Shown: positions 35,833 through 44,994 of the stretch, one piece after another
Numbering within the stretch: the first letter of the stretch is position 1
Layout of the letters: every line of letters starts with the position of its first letter
From: an uncultured Chitinophaga sp.
GTDB taxonomy: Bacteria > Bacteroidota > Bacteroidia > Cytophagales > Cyclobacteriaceae
Direction of reading: 5' to 3'
Assembly: GCA_902168205.1 (NCBI GenBank)
Contig: CABHOK010000007.1
Coordinates: forward strand, 186,001 to 250,000
DNA length: 64,000 bases
The notes under the pieces: model-generated
What the model saw: only the letters and a program-made list of their open reading frames with translations
Databases searched by the model: none
Told to the model about the DNA's origin: nothing
Made by a program: the position numbers and the translations under genes

Positions 35833-36450
35833 TTAATGGATGAAATAGGATATTAGACCAGTTAACACGAGCGTAATTCCAGTAATTATTCCTGCGTTAT
35901 GTTCAAGTGAATGCCAATTCAATTTAAAGAGCCCTCTATAGGTCAGACGAACCCAAACCACCATGCCTGTCACGGTGACGGCTGTATATAAAAAAGCAAG
36001 CGTTGCTACTTGCGACCAACCATAGGCACCAGCCATCAGGAAGTAAGCTTCTATCTCAAAACAAGGAGAGAAAAACATCGCGATGGCCAGGCCTATTACA
36101 ATTCGGTTTTTTGACATCGGCTTTGTTTCAGCATGTAAATGAAAGTGCTTATGACGATGATGCTGGTATATATAAAATATTCCAAGGGCAATTAAGATCG
36201 ATGAAGCTATTATGTGTGTGAAGCCCATCAGAGTTTCTGAAAGTGTAACACCGAGCAATCCTATCACAACACCAATCATGACTGTGCTGAGTGCATGAGC
36301 CAAGCCAGAAACAAATGTCACCCAGGTTGTTTCTCCAATGCTCCAATTCTCCTTTTTGCTAATTGCAAGAACTGGCAACCAGTGATTGGGTATTAAAGCG
36401 TGTAGAACACTTAAAACTAGACTGCCTGCAATGAGCGTAACCATTTTCAA
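35833..36450 (-). CDS. NicO/RcnA- or UreH-like metal transporter
   Basis: This 205-residue, five- to six-helix membrane protein contains HALIPNHWLPVLAISK and GLAHALSTVM near the N-terminal half. A His-rich loop (HHRHKHFHLHAE) lies between helices 3 and 4. These are features of the RcnA/NicO nickel-cobalt exporters and related urease-accessory transporters. Overlap with the DUF3703 stop at 36447 and its place in the Czc operon support divalent metal export. The exact family (NicO or UreH-like) is uncertain. Confidence 0.75.
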   Translation of the reverse strand: MKMVTLIAGSLVLSVLHALIPNHWLPVLAISKKENWSIGETTWVTFVSGLAHALSTVMIGVVIGLLGVTLSETLMGFTHIIASSILIALGIFYIYQHHRHKHFHLHAETKPMSKNRIVIGLAIAMFFSPCFEIEAYFLMAGAYGWSQVATLAFLYTAVTVTGMVVWVRLTYRGLFKLNWHSLEHNAGIITGITLVLTGLISYFIH

Positions 36451-36818
36451 ACCCTCACATATTGACTTAATATTGCTTTCAAGTCATCGGGTATTTCCAT
36501 CGGCTGCAAAGGCGGAACGTTCGAGCCTCCCGTATTGCCAACAGGAATTTTTCCAACAAATGATTTAATGCCTCCAACCAGCAGCCTTGGAAGCTGACCA
36601 AGTATTTCACGCCAATTCTTAATCTTGAAACCGAATTTCAACATCATCCAGTGAACGGCTGTATGCTCAACTGCCCAAGGCTGCCCAAGGATATGAGCTC
36701 TCTCAAGATGCCGCCATGCAACTTGTAAATTCTCATTGCTCAATTCAGCATAATATTGGGCAAGTTCCGTCCTGTAATGCAGTCTTAAACCCTCAGGCAT
36801 ACTCCAAAACACCTTCAT
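36447..36818 (-). CDS. DUF3703 protein
   Basis: This 123-residue protein has the DUF3703 pattern AWRHLERAHILGQPWAVEHTAVHWMML, with several conserved His and Trp. Members sit in metal-efflux operons of Bacteroidetes and Proteobacteria, but their function is unknown. It overlaps both neighbours by 4 bp. Confidence 0.88.
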   Translation of the reverse strand: MKVFWSMPEGLRLHYRTELAQYYAELSNENLQVAWRHLERAHILGQPWAVEHTAVHWMMLKFGFKIKNWREILGQLPRLLVGGIKSFVGKIPVGNTGGSNVPPLQPMEIPDDLKAILSQYVRV

Positions 36819-37369
36819 ATTGGTTTCCTGTTATAGTTTGAAAATTTATAAATACCATACCACGCAACGGGGGCCAAGACTAACACGCTCAGCATGCCTG
36901 GAAAATAGCCGTATGGTTCGTCTCTGAAAAACGGTAGAACAAAATGCGCTAATTCCGTAATACCCATGGAGGCGAAGAATGTCCAGACAAGATAAATCCC
37001 GAAAGCATATCCATTGCTTGCAAGCCATGGCCCGATAATCCAAGCCCCCACAGAGATTAACACCAAAAGAATGATGGGTATTGAAACAATATCTGGCACT
37101 GGTACTCCAGTCATCTCAGCTAGCTCATCAAAAAAACCAGACACCTTCTCCTCTACCCTATGAAGGAAAAACAATAAAAACGTGAGCCAGTAGATCCACT
37201 TGATCGATTTAAATGGCGCAGTAGTTTGAACAATCAACCAAATCACCATCCCTCCAACGTATCCAATGAAAAATAATACCGCAGGCACAATTCCAAAGGA
37301 AACGTACCCAATTGCGGGAACAGCAATCGTGAAGACGGACGCGATCAATATATCCTTAGCCGATTTCAT
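36815..37369 (-). CDS. HXXEE-domain membrane protein
   Basis: This 184-residue protein has four to five helices and the HxxEE signature (HRVEE at about residues 70-74, after LLFFL). The family is named for this motif and has no assigned function. It overlaps the DUF3703 gene by 4 bp and follows the adaptor gene by 5 bp, so it belongs to the Czc operon. Confidence 0.85.
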   Translation of the reverse strand: MKSAKDILIASVFTIAVPAIGYVSFGIVPAVLFFIGYVGGMVIWLIVQTTAPFKSIKWIYWLTFLLFFLHRVEEKVSGFFDELAEMTGVPVPDIVSIPIILLVLISVGAWIIGPWLASNGYAFGIYLVWTFFASMGITELAHFVLPFFRDEPYGYFPGMLSVLVLAPVAWYGIYKFSNYNRKPI

Positions 37370-37374
37370 GAGTT

Positions 37375-38604
37375 CTAGTGAGCGTGTCCACCTTCTTCTT
37401 CACTGTTTTTCATTTTAGATAGCAAAGCATACGCACCCTTGACAACAATAGATGCAGATCGAAGTTTATCAATCTCATCGGAGCTAACTTCAGTAAAACC
37501 AAGTTCGCTGTTGCCAATCTCAATCGGCTTCATTTCAAAATGCTTTCCCTCTTCATGATGCTCACCCTCTGATTCCCCTTTGTGCTCCTCTTCCTTGTTT
37601 TCAGTAGGTTCGTCCACAGCGATAAACACATATTTCTTGCCTTGATAGTCTATGATCGATTCGTCAGGCAACGCTGGAACTTTAATACCGCCCGTCTCAA
37701 CCACGGCATTTAAATACATCCCCGGCAAAAGCTCTTTATCTTGTTTGTCAATGTGACAATGGATCTGAATCGTTCTGTCGTCACTGATCTCCCGTCCAAT
37801 CAAATAGACTGTAGCTGTTCGTTCTGAAGTTTCATTCGCGAGGGTAAATCGAACCTTTTGCCCAAGCTTAAGTTTCGGAACATCTTTTTCAAATATTATT
37901 AACTCTGCATGCAGATGTTCTGTGTCCACAATTTCAAACAGCACATCTGTAGGGTTAACGAACTTTCCAATATTCACGTTTACTTCAGTTACATATCCGT
38001 TGATTGGCGAAAACAAGTTTATAGAACTTCTCACGTTGCCGGACTCAACTGATGAGACACTTATATTTAACACGTTCAATTTTTCTTTCAGACCATTGAA
38101 TTTCGCCTCCCACGTAGTGAAATTAGACTTTGATTGTTGAAGTGTTTTTTCAGAATTAACGTTCTCTTTTGCAAGACTCTGCTGACGCTCATAGTCGGCC
38201 TTTGCCAACTCAAAATTACTTTTCGCTTCAAGGTAGTCCTGTTGAATCTGTATGAATTCCAAATTTTCAATAGTGCCAATCAATTCCCCTTTTTTAACCC
38301 TCGAGCCTTCGAGTAATGATGTACTTTTCAAAAAGCCACCTAGAGGCGCAGAGATGCTCACAAGTTGTTGTGGCGGAACATCAAGTTTTCCATTTACTTT
38401 AATAGTCCCACTGATCTGTTTATCCTCGATCTTACCCAACGAAACCCCGCCATTTTTCATTTGCGCTTCAGTGAGCTCCACAACGTTCTCCTCATCTTCA
38501 TGATGCTCCTCTGTTTGTGCCTCTTCCGATGAGTCCTTACAAGAAAACATTGCGAGGGCTAAACCAAATGCCAGTAATATTTTTTTAAACTTAAAATTGT
38601 TCAT
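37375..38604 (-). CDS. czcB: RND periplasmic adaptor (CzcB-like)
   Basis: This 409-residue lipoprotein has the lipobox MFSC followed by an acidic/His stretch (EEHHEDEENV). It then has the hairpin, lipoyl and barrel domains (GTIKVNGKLDVPPQQLVSI), a His/Glu-rich loop (EEHKGESEGEHHEEGKHFE) and the end GHAH. It lies 6 bp downstream of czcC. The His-rich loop resembles zinc-binding insertions of CzcB proteins. Confidence 0.92.
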   Translation of the reverse strand: MNNFKFKKILLAFGLALAMFSCKDSSEEAQTEEHHEDEENVVELTEAQMKNGGVSLGKIEDKQISGTIKVNGKLDVPPQQLVSISAPLGGFLKSTSLLEGSRVKKGELIGTIENLEFIQIQQDYLEAKSNFELAKADYERQQSLAKENVNSEKTLQQSKSNFTTWEAKFNGLKEKLNVLNISVSSVESGNVRSSINLFSPINGYVTEVNVNIGKFVNPTDVLFEIVDTEHLHAELIIFEKDVPKLKLGQKVRFTLANETSERTATVYLIGREISDDRTIQIHCHIDKQDKELLPGMYLNAVVETGGIKVPALPDESIIDYQGKKYVFIAVDEPTENKEEEHKGESEGEHHEEGKHFEMKPIEIGNSELGFTEVSSDEIDKLRSASIVVKGAYALLSKMKNSEEEGGHAH

Positions 38605-38610
38605 ATGAAA

Positions 38611-39834
38611 TTATTTGTTCCCGGAAAGAAATTCTATATAAATGATGCTTTGATTTAGGTCGTTGAGTGTTTGCAAATAACTCTCACGAATTGTGATTGC
38701 ACTGCGCAACCCGAATAAGTATTCTGTGTAGCTAATGTCACCACCGCGAAAACCTGCTTGTGATTGTTTCATAATGAGGTCAGCATTAGGCAAAGCAGAT
38801 GTCTTGTAGTATTCAATGCTACTCTTGTTCTTCTGGAAAGATTGAAATGCTTGTTCCAGTTGCGAGGCGAGAACCCTCCTATCGGATTGGTAATTGTTTT
38901 CTGCAATTCTTCTATTATACTCTGCCGCCTTTATTCGTCCCTGATGAGGAGTGAACCAAATCGGAAGTGCAATCCCTACTTGAAATCCACTAAATCTCTG
39001 ACTGCTATTCGCAATTGCTCCTGATTCAGGATCAGTGGTTCCAATAAGCGTTTGATTAAAGTATCCCAGGATAAAATCAGGCGAGGCCTTTGAATTTTGT
39101 AGTTTCTTTTCATTCGCTGCAACCTCGATCTGAGCTCGAGAATATGCCAACGAAGGATTGGAAGAAATCAAGGTAGTGTCGAGAGCAAAGGACACTGAAA
39201 TTTCGCTTAACTCCTTTTCCTCTATGTCTGGAAGTTCAGTCGTATTTAGAAGAGTCCTCAATTGAGCGCGAAACACTACAATGTCAGAAGCAATCTGCCG
39301 CAATCTGTTTTTTGCTTCGTTGCGCTGCGTCTCAGCTGTCGTTTGTTCAAGCAAATTGGTTTCTCCTGACTTATATCGCAAGGAAGCTGCACGATAAAAC
39401 CCTTCGAAGATACTGTCCTGTTGAAGCAAAAGAGTTTGCAGGCTATATGCATGCGCCAGTTGAAAGTAAGTTTGCTTCACCTGTAACACAAGCTCATTCT
39501 CGGTTGATGCCTTTTTCAGTTCCGAAGCAGCAACCAACGAACGGTTCAATCGACCCTGGCTTCCCAATGAAGAAAAGGGAATCGACTGGCTAACGGTAAT
39601 GTTGTTATCATTCTTAGCATAACTATTGTACTGGCCGTACATCATTGAAATCTCAGTCTTCGGCAAGTCAAAAGAAGTCTTCTTCAATTGCCTTTGTCCT
39701 TCAACATCGAGAGTTGCCGACTGCAATGTCAAATTATTTTTCCTTGCAAGCTCTACAGCTTGGTCAAGACTTAGAGTCTGACTGAAAGCCGTACATGTGA
39801 TGAAAAGGCTTATTACTATTATTACAATTCTCAT
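38611..39834 (-). CDS. czcC: TolC-family outer-membrane protein (CzcC-like)
   Basis: This 407-residue protein has a signal peptide ending TCTAFSQ and two OEP repeats with long helices (SLDQAVELARKNNLTLQ at the start). It lies 6 bp downstream of czcA and 6 bp upstream of czcB, so all three efflux parts are cotranscribed. Confidence 0.92.
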   Translation of the reverse strand: MRIVIIVISLFITCTAFSQTLSLDQAVELARKNNLTLQSATLDVEGQRQLKKTSFDLPKTEISMMYGQYNSYAKNDNNITVSQSIPFSSLGSQGRLNRSLVAASELKKASTENELVLQVKQTYFQLAHAYSLQTLLLQQDSIFEGFYRAASLRYKSGETNLLEQTTAETQRNEAKNRLRQIASDIVVFRAQLRTLLNTTELPDIEEKELSEISVSFALDTTLISSNPSLAYSRAQIEVAANEKKLQNSKASPDFILGYFNQTLIGTTDPESGAIANSSQRFSGFQVGIALPIWFTPHQGRIKAAEYNRRIAENNYQSDRRVLASQLEQAFQSFQKNKSSIEYYKTSALPNADLIMKQSQAGFRGGDISYTEYLFGLRSAITIRESYLQTLNDLNQSIIYIEFLSGNK

Positions 39835-39840
39835 ATAATT

Positions 39841-42800
39841 CTATTGAGATGTTTGACAATACAATTGATTCAGTAAAACCATTCCTGTATTCCTGTCTCT
39901 GCTATACAAAGCGGTATAGTTGTTTTTAAAAAATGGTTTTACCTTATTAATAAATTCCGAATTTTCTCCGAAGTCCTTTTTCAGAGGCTGTATCCAAATA
40001 TGATAAATAGGTGACGCGAGATCTTTACTATAAAGGCGTTCTTGCATTGGCCCGCCACCCTTGCGATGCCTGTTGCGCTTTGAATACGTTACAATACACG
40101 AGTCATCTTCAATTTTATAGTAGCCGTACGACTTGAACAATCCACGCTTTCCATAAGCTCTGTATTTAGCACCGTTCAAGACGTATCCGCTGATTTCACC
40201 AAATCGAATAATCTTCTCACCAGATTCGTCTTTATATTTGATTTTTTCGGTGGATGTCACTTTGAATTGATCTTGCCGTACTTGAGCAGAACGTGATGGC
40301 TGATTTTTCAAGAATTCTTCCTGCGTACTAAACAACTTCACACTGTTCTCTTGCGCCATTGCAAAGTTGGTGACCAACATTAACAGTAGAACAGTCACTA
40401 CCTTAGAAGCACGACCGAAGTTTATTCTGTCAAAATAGATATACAAACAGGGCAGAACTATTAAAGTCAAAATGGTCGAACTTATCAACCCACCAATAAC
40501 AACAGTAGCCAAAGGCTTTTGTACTTCAGCTCCTGCACTTGTCGCGAGTGCCATTGGCAGAAATCCCAATGACGCTACCGCAGCTGTCATTAATACCGGA
40601 CGAAGTCGAATCTCTGTGCCTTTCATAACGATTTCATTTAGGTTTGAAAGTCCTTCTTTTCTTAGTCTGTTAAATTCCGCGATTAGAACAATTCCATTCA
40701 ACACCGCCACGCCAAACAAAGCGATGAAGCCAACTCCAGCCGAGATGCTGAATGGCATTCCTCGAAGCAACAATGCGAAGACTCCTCCTATTGCAGCCAT
40801 CGGGATCGCAGTGAAAATCAAAAGAGCTTGCTTGATCGAGTGGAATGTGAAAAACAAAAGCATAAAAATGAGCAAGAGTGCCGCTGGAACTGCTATAGAT
40901 AATCTCGCCTGAGCCTCTTCGAGATTCTCGAATTGTCCACCATATGTTGCATAATATCCAGGGGGGAACTTCACACTATTGGAAATCTTCGATTGAATTT
41001 CTTTCACAATGCTCGAGACATCACGTCCCCTAACGTTGAATGCTACAATGATCCTTCGCTTTGCATCTTCGCGCTGAATCTGGTTCGGCCCGATTTTGAA
41101 TTCGACATCAGCAAGTTGCTTCAACGGAATCTGGTCACCATTCGGACCTGTCACAAACACATTTCGCACGTCTTCGATACTTTGCCGATTCTCAGAGAGA
41201 AGCCTAACAGTAAGGTCGTATCTTCTTTCACCTTCGAACACGAGCCCCGCAGACTGTCCCGCGAATGCGGTATTGATTGCCTGATTTATCTCTTCAATAT
41301 TCATCCCATACTTTGCAACTTCGTCTCGGTTAATATTGATGACAATTTGAGGAAGCCCAGTCACCTCTTCCACATATAAATCTCTCGCGCCATCCACTGA
41401 TCGTACAACCTTTCCGACTTCTTGAGACAAATCCGTTAGCACATCTAAGTCTTCACCAAAAATCTTTATAGCAACATCTTGTTTCACTCCGCTGATTAAT
41501 TCATTAAACCTCATTTGGATGGGCTGCTGAAAACCGAAAGTCACTCCCGGAACATCTTCAAGTGCTTCGCCCATTTCTTCAGCTAATTCTTCTCTGTTTT
41601 TGGCTTTTGTCCATTCCGACTTAGGTTTTAGAATTACCATTAGATCGCATGCTTCAATTGGCATTGGGTCTGTCGGAATCTCAGATGATCCTATTTTTCC
41701 AACCACTTCTTTCACTTCGTCAGGAAATTCTCGGAGCAGAACTTCTGCTGCCTTCGTTGTTGCGTCTACCGTATATGACAGACTACTTCCGGTAAGCACC
41801 CTTGTCTCTACCGCGAAATCACCTTCTTCGAGTGTCGGTAAAAACTCACCTCCCATTCGTAAAAAGAAAATGATGCTAACGATCAAGAGAACTAACGAAG
41901 AAACAATTACAACAAGTTTATGTCGAAGAGCGCCCTGAATAACCGGAGTATAATTCCGATGAAAGAATTCCATCATCTTATCAGAAAAATTCTTTTTGTG
42001 TACTGGGTTCTTGCTGAGGAATAACGCTGACATCATCGGCACGTAAGTCAGCGATAGGATAAATGCGCCAAGGATGGCAAAGCTCACAGTTTGGGCCATA
42101 GGCTTAAACATTTTCCCTTCAATGCCGACAAGGGCCAGGATAGGCAAGTAAACGATCAAAATAATTATCTCTCCAAATGCTGCAGAAGAACGAATCTTTG
42201 ATGCAGATTCATAAACTTCTAAATCCATTTCTTCCTGCGTAAGCCGTTGGGTGATTCTTCTTAATCCCAAGTGGTGCATCGTGGCCTCAACAATAATTAC
42301 AGCACCATCGACAATAAGTCCAAAGTCAATTGCACCGAGGCTCATGAGATTTCCTGACACTCCGAAAACGCGCATCAGTGCAACAGCAAATAACATTGAA
42401 AGGGGAATCACGGAAGCTACAATCAAGCCAGCACGGAAATTTCCCAGAAACAAAACAAGAATAATAATTACAATCAGTGCGCCTTCCACCAAGTTCTTCT
42501 CGACCGTTCCAATTGCCCGGCTTACCAAATCGCTTCGATCAAGAAAGGTGTCGATCGTTACGCCTTCGGGAAGAGTGGACTTAATTTGTTCCATTCTTTC
42601 CTTCACGTTTTTCACAACCGCACTTGAGTTTTCGCCTTTCAGCATTAGTACGATAGCACCTACAACTTCTCCTTCGGCATTGTATGTCATCGCTCCATAT
42701 CTGGTTGCATGACCGAACCTCACCTCGGCAATGTTGCGCACCAAAATTGGAATTCCACTCTTAGTGTTGGTTACTACTATTTTTCCTATGTCTTCAATAG

Positions 42801-43527
42801 ACCCGATCAAGCCAACACTTCGAATAAAGTATGCGTTCGGCTTTTTATCAATGTAAGCGCCACCCGTGTTTTGGTTGTTCTTTTCGAGTGCTGCAAATAC
42901 ATCGCTTACTCCCAGGTTGTAACTCCTCAACTTTTCAGGGTTAATTGAAATTTCATATTGCTTGAGAAATCCTCCGAAACTTGCTACATCTGCAACACCG
43001 GGTGTTCCAAGCAATTGTCTCCGTACAATCCAATCCTGAATCGTCCGTAGTTCCATCGCATCGTACTTCTTTTCAAATCCCTTTTCTGGTCGGATGATGT
43101 ATTGATAAATCTCACCTAATCCTGTTGTTACTGGTGACATTTCTGGCGACCCTACTCCCGGAGGAATTTGGCTTGAGGCAACCGTCAGTCTTTCATTAAC
43201 CTGCTGCCGGGCCCAGTAAATGTCAATCTTATCTTGAAAAACTATGGTAACAACTGACAAACCGAAACGGGAAAAACTTCTTATTTCCTGAATGCCTGGA
43301 ATGGTAGCCATTGTTTGCTCGACAGGAAATGTAACAAGCCGCTCTATATCTAAAGCGGACTGCGAAGGCGCTGAAGTAATGATCTGAACTTGATTATTTG
43401 TTATATCAGGAACAGCATCAATAGGCAATTGGCTGATCGAATACGCACCCCATATAATAAGAGCAATCGTAAAAATTCCGACAACCAGTTTATTTCGAAT
43501 TGAATAATGAATAATCTTATCTAACAT
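39841..43527 (-). CDS. czcA: CzcA-type RND pump with extra C-terminal signal-like segment and domain
   Basis: This 1228-residue protein exceeds the usual length of about 1050. The RND core carries the CzcA TM4 signature GAIDFGLIVDGAVIIVEA, with Asp pairs typical of Zn/Co/Cd pumps, unlike the CusA copies. After TM12 (LPCLYIYFDR) comes VVTVLLLMLVTNFAMAQ, a signal-like helix (about residues 1045-1061). It is followed by about 165 residues with FGEISGYVLNGAKYRAYGK and RDRNTGMVLLNQLY, homologous by eye to the C-terminal domain at 6553-7617. The extension would be on the periplasmic side. It may be a gene fusion, and an internal GTG could also start it separately. Confidence 0.93.
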   Translation of the reverse strand: MLDKIIHYSIRNKLVVGIFTIALIIWGAYSISQLPIDAVPDITNNQVQIITSAPSQSALDIERLVTFPVEQTMATIPGIQEIRSFSRFGLSVVTIVFQDKIDIYWARQQVNERLTVASSQIPPGVGSPEMSPVTTGLGEIYQYIIRPEKGFEKKYDAMELRTIQDWIVRRQLLGTPGVADVASFGGFLKQYEISINPEKLRSYNLGVSDVFAALEKNNQNTGGAYIDKKPNAYFIRSVGLIGSIEDIGKIVVTNTKSGIPILVRNIAEVRFGHATRYGAMTYNAEGEVVGAIVLMLKGENSSAVVKNVKERMEQIKSTLPEGVTIDTFLDRSDLVSRAIGTVEKNLVEGALIVIIILVLFLGNFRAGLIVASVIPLSMLFAVALMRVFGVSGNLMSLGAIDFGLIVDGAVIIVEATMHHLGLRRITQRLTQEEMDLEVYESASKIRSSAAFGEIIILIVYLPILALVGIEGKMFKPMAQTVSFAILGAFILSLTYVPMMSALFLSKNPVHKKNFSDKMMEFFHRNYTPVIQGALRHKLVVIVSSLVLLIVSIIFFLRMGGEFLPTLEEGDFAVETRVLTGSSLSYTVDATTKAAEVLLREFPDEVKEVVGKIGSSEIPTDPMPIEACDLMVILKPKSEWTKAKNREELAEEMGEALEDVPGVTFGFQQPIQMRFNELISGVKQDVAIKIFGEDLDVLTDLSQEVGKVVRSVDGARDLYVEEVTGLPQIVININRDEVAKYGMNIEEINQAINTAFAGQSAGLVFEGERRYDLTVRLLSENRQSIEDVRNVFVTGPNGDQIPLKQLADVEFKIGPNQIQREDAKRRIIVAFNVRGRDVSSIVKEIQSKISNSVKFPPGYYATYGGQFENLEEAQARLSIAVPAALLLIFMLLFFTFHSIKQALLIFTAIPMAAIGGVFALLLRGMPFSISAGVGFIALFGVAVLNGIVLIAEFNRLRKEGLSNLNEIVMKGTEIRLRPVLMTAAVASLGFLPMALATSAGAEVQKPLATVVIGGLISSTILTLIVLPCLYIYFDRINFGRASKVVTVLLLMLVTNFAMAQENSVKLFSTQEEFLKNQPSRSAQVRQDQFKVTSTEKIKYKDESGEKIIRFGEISGYVLNGAKYRAYGKRGLFKSYGYYKIEDDSCIVTYSKRNRHRKGGGPMQERLYSKDLASPIYHIWIQPLKKDFGENSEFINKVKPFFKNNYTALYSRDRNTGMVLLNQLYCQTSQ

Positions 43528-43530
43528 AAA

Positions 43531-43704
43531 TTACCAATGGTGTTTAACAACATGTAAAATCTTTGCAACCAGTCCAGCAAGAACAATGGCACTCAATAAC
43601 CACACTAGAACCTTTGGAAAAAGTCTATTAGTTATTTTTCTCGCCCTCTTCTGTTTTGGAGAAGGAGCATTGAGTTTAATGAGCCTACTTTTGGTACGAG
43701 CCAT
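43531..43704 (-). CDS. Small basic single-pass membrane protein
   Basis: This 57-residue protein has a strongly basic N-terminus (SPKQKRARKITNRLF) and one membrane helix (VLVWLLSAIVLAGLVAKIL), ending HVVKHHW. It stops 3 bp before czcA starts, on the same strand, so it is probably translated with the pump. Small partners of RND pumps exist (AcrZ is one known case), but homology is not claimed. Confidence 0.55.
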   Translation of the reverse strand: MARTKSRLIKLNAPSPKQKRARKITNRLFPKVLVWLLSAIVLAGLVAKILHVVKHHW

Positions 43705-43772
43705 AAGCAGCACTTTTAATGTTGATGAATAAAACAGAAAGACGAATACTTTGACTAAGGACTAGTCAGGAT

Positions 43773-44096
43773 TTAAACAAGCCTTGGTGGCTGCCAGATG
43801 GAATATGATAGTTTATGTACAAACACAGACGAATAAAACTTAACTCGCGCTGATGATTCCGACTGTTCTAAGTTGTAGCTAAGTGTAGCGGGTATTTGCA
43901 CATGTGCGCAGCAGCAACTACAGGTGCAGAATGGCGTACAAAGATCCACTTCACTCGATGAATGGTCATGATCGTTAGCATCCAGAATTGAATAAGACAT
44001 CTTCTGATCATCTACACATATATCAGAGTCATTGCAGGGGTAGGTTGATAACCCGACAATGATAATGACAAGGATGTAACAGACTGCTGCTTTCAT
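43773..44096 (-). CDS. DUF6660-like secreted Cys-rich protein
   Basis: This protein of about 107 residues has a signal peptide (MKAAVCYILVIIIVGLS) and the motif set YPCNDSDIC, NDHDHSSSEVDLC and PFCTCSCCCAHV, the pattern of DUF6660 proteins that sit in front of Bacteroidetes metal pumps. It is the first gene of the Czc operon. The CTCSCCC cluster and the acidic/His stretch suggest metal sensing or buffering. ATG 44096 starts the signal peptide. Confidence 0.8.
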   Translation of the reverse strand: MKAAVCYILVIIIVGLSTYPCNDSDICVDDQKMSYSILDANDHDHSSSEVDLCTPFCTCSCCCAHVQIPATLSYNLEQSESSARVKFYSSVFVHKLSYSIWQPPRLV

Positions 44097-44273
44097 TGAT
44101 TCCGTAAAAATATTAGAAAATACGTGCAATACAGCTGCAAAAGCTGACTTTCTTCGATTTTAAAGGTAAAAAACGCTCCTTGTGCTAAAAATACGGATAT
44201 GTCGTGGTTTCTAAGTGCTACTGAGTTACATGGCGTTCTCGGATTAAGCAACCGACAGGAATTTAAGAAAGGG

Positions 44274-44741
44274 CTACAAGAGCCCTTCATCAGCGAATGA
44301 ATAGTATGCTTCGCTGGTCATGATGATATGATCGAGAACTGAAACTTCAAGGAACCTACCCGCTTCTTTTATCTTCTTAGTAAGATCCATATCAGCCTGG
44401 CTGGGATTAAGATTTCCTGATGGATGATTATGCGATAATATTATCGCACATGCATTGGCTTTGATCGCGGCAACGAAAATCAAACGAGGATCTGCGACAG
44501 TGTGAGTAGTTGTACCTGTTGAAACTTCATAGAGTCCAATGACTTTGTGAGCTCTGTTCAAAAGAAGAACTTTAAATTGCTCTACAAATTCAATTTTGTC
44601 TTCGTCCCAATACTTCCTGAGAACTTCTTGACAATCTTTTGAGCTTGTGATCTTCGGACGTAAAGAAGCTTTTACTTTCGACTTGTAGGATAGCTGAATC
44701 TCTGCTACTTCGAATAATGTTTTTTCATTTGTGCTTTCCAT
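44274..44741 (-). CDS. RadC-like JAB-domain protein
   Basis: This protein of about 155 residues has the JAMM/MPN motif LSHNHPSGNLNPSQADMDLT near residues 99-118 and the RadC-type EQFKVLLLNRAHKVIG and DHIIMT stretches. It lacks the N-terminal helix-hairpin-helix part of full RadC (about 220 residues), as is usual for the short form on mobile elements. Its function is unknown; a DNA-repair role is not established. The ATG at 44741 was chosen; the frame continues upstream through the structured element at 44779-44879 and that part is judged non-coding. Confidence 0.9.
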   Translation of the reverse strand: MESTNEKTLFEVAEIQLSYKSKVKASLRPKITSSKDCQEVLRKYWDEDKIEFVEQFKVLLLNRAHKVIGLYEVSTGTTTHTVADPRLIFVAAIKANACAIILSHNHPSGNLNPSQADMDLTKKIKEAGRFLEVSVLDHIIMTSEAYYSFADEGLL

Positions 44742-44778
44742 AATCATAAGATTTAAATTATGGTGCGCCTCAAATGAA

Positions 44779-44879
44779 GGGTGGCGGATTGTCAAAAGGA
44801 AACGGAATAATTGGAAGGCAGGCCGTAGGCAGGAGCCGTTTATGCCGTAGTCTTTTGACAAGACTCAGCATTGCCACCC
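44779..44879 (-). other. Structured repeat element upstream of the RadC-like gene (copy 1)
   Basis: Nested inverted repeats are visible: GGGTGGC (44779-44785) with GCCACCC (44873-44879), GTCAAAAG (44791-44798) with CTTTTGAC (44852-44859), and AAACGG (44800-44805) with CCGTTT (44836-44841). A related element at 49927-50068 keeps CCGTTTAT, TGCCG and the CAAAAG/CTTTTG arms. Both sit upstream of - strand ICE genes. It could be a 5' leader RNA structure or a DNA site; see findings. Confidence 0.6.
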
Positions 44880-44994
44880 GGAAGTAGGTTAGCGCCAGAA
44901 TTTAAGTCTGATGTGGAAAGTCAAAAACATGTGGAGAAAGTAAGATTGGGGTTACTGTACTACCTAAAGAAATAATTAATTTTTGTGAAATGAA

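Noticed and set aside
40472-40912. Antisense frame of 146 codons inside czcA, and similar long antisense frames elsewhere
   Set aside because: They lie opposite well-supported genes and have no family motif or proper signal; the amino-acid composition is that of shadow frames.
44742-44861. N-terminal extension of the RadC-like protein
   Set aside because: The extension runs through the structured repeat, has no counterpart in the family, and good ATG starts exist at 44741 and 44747.
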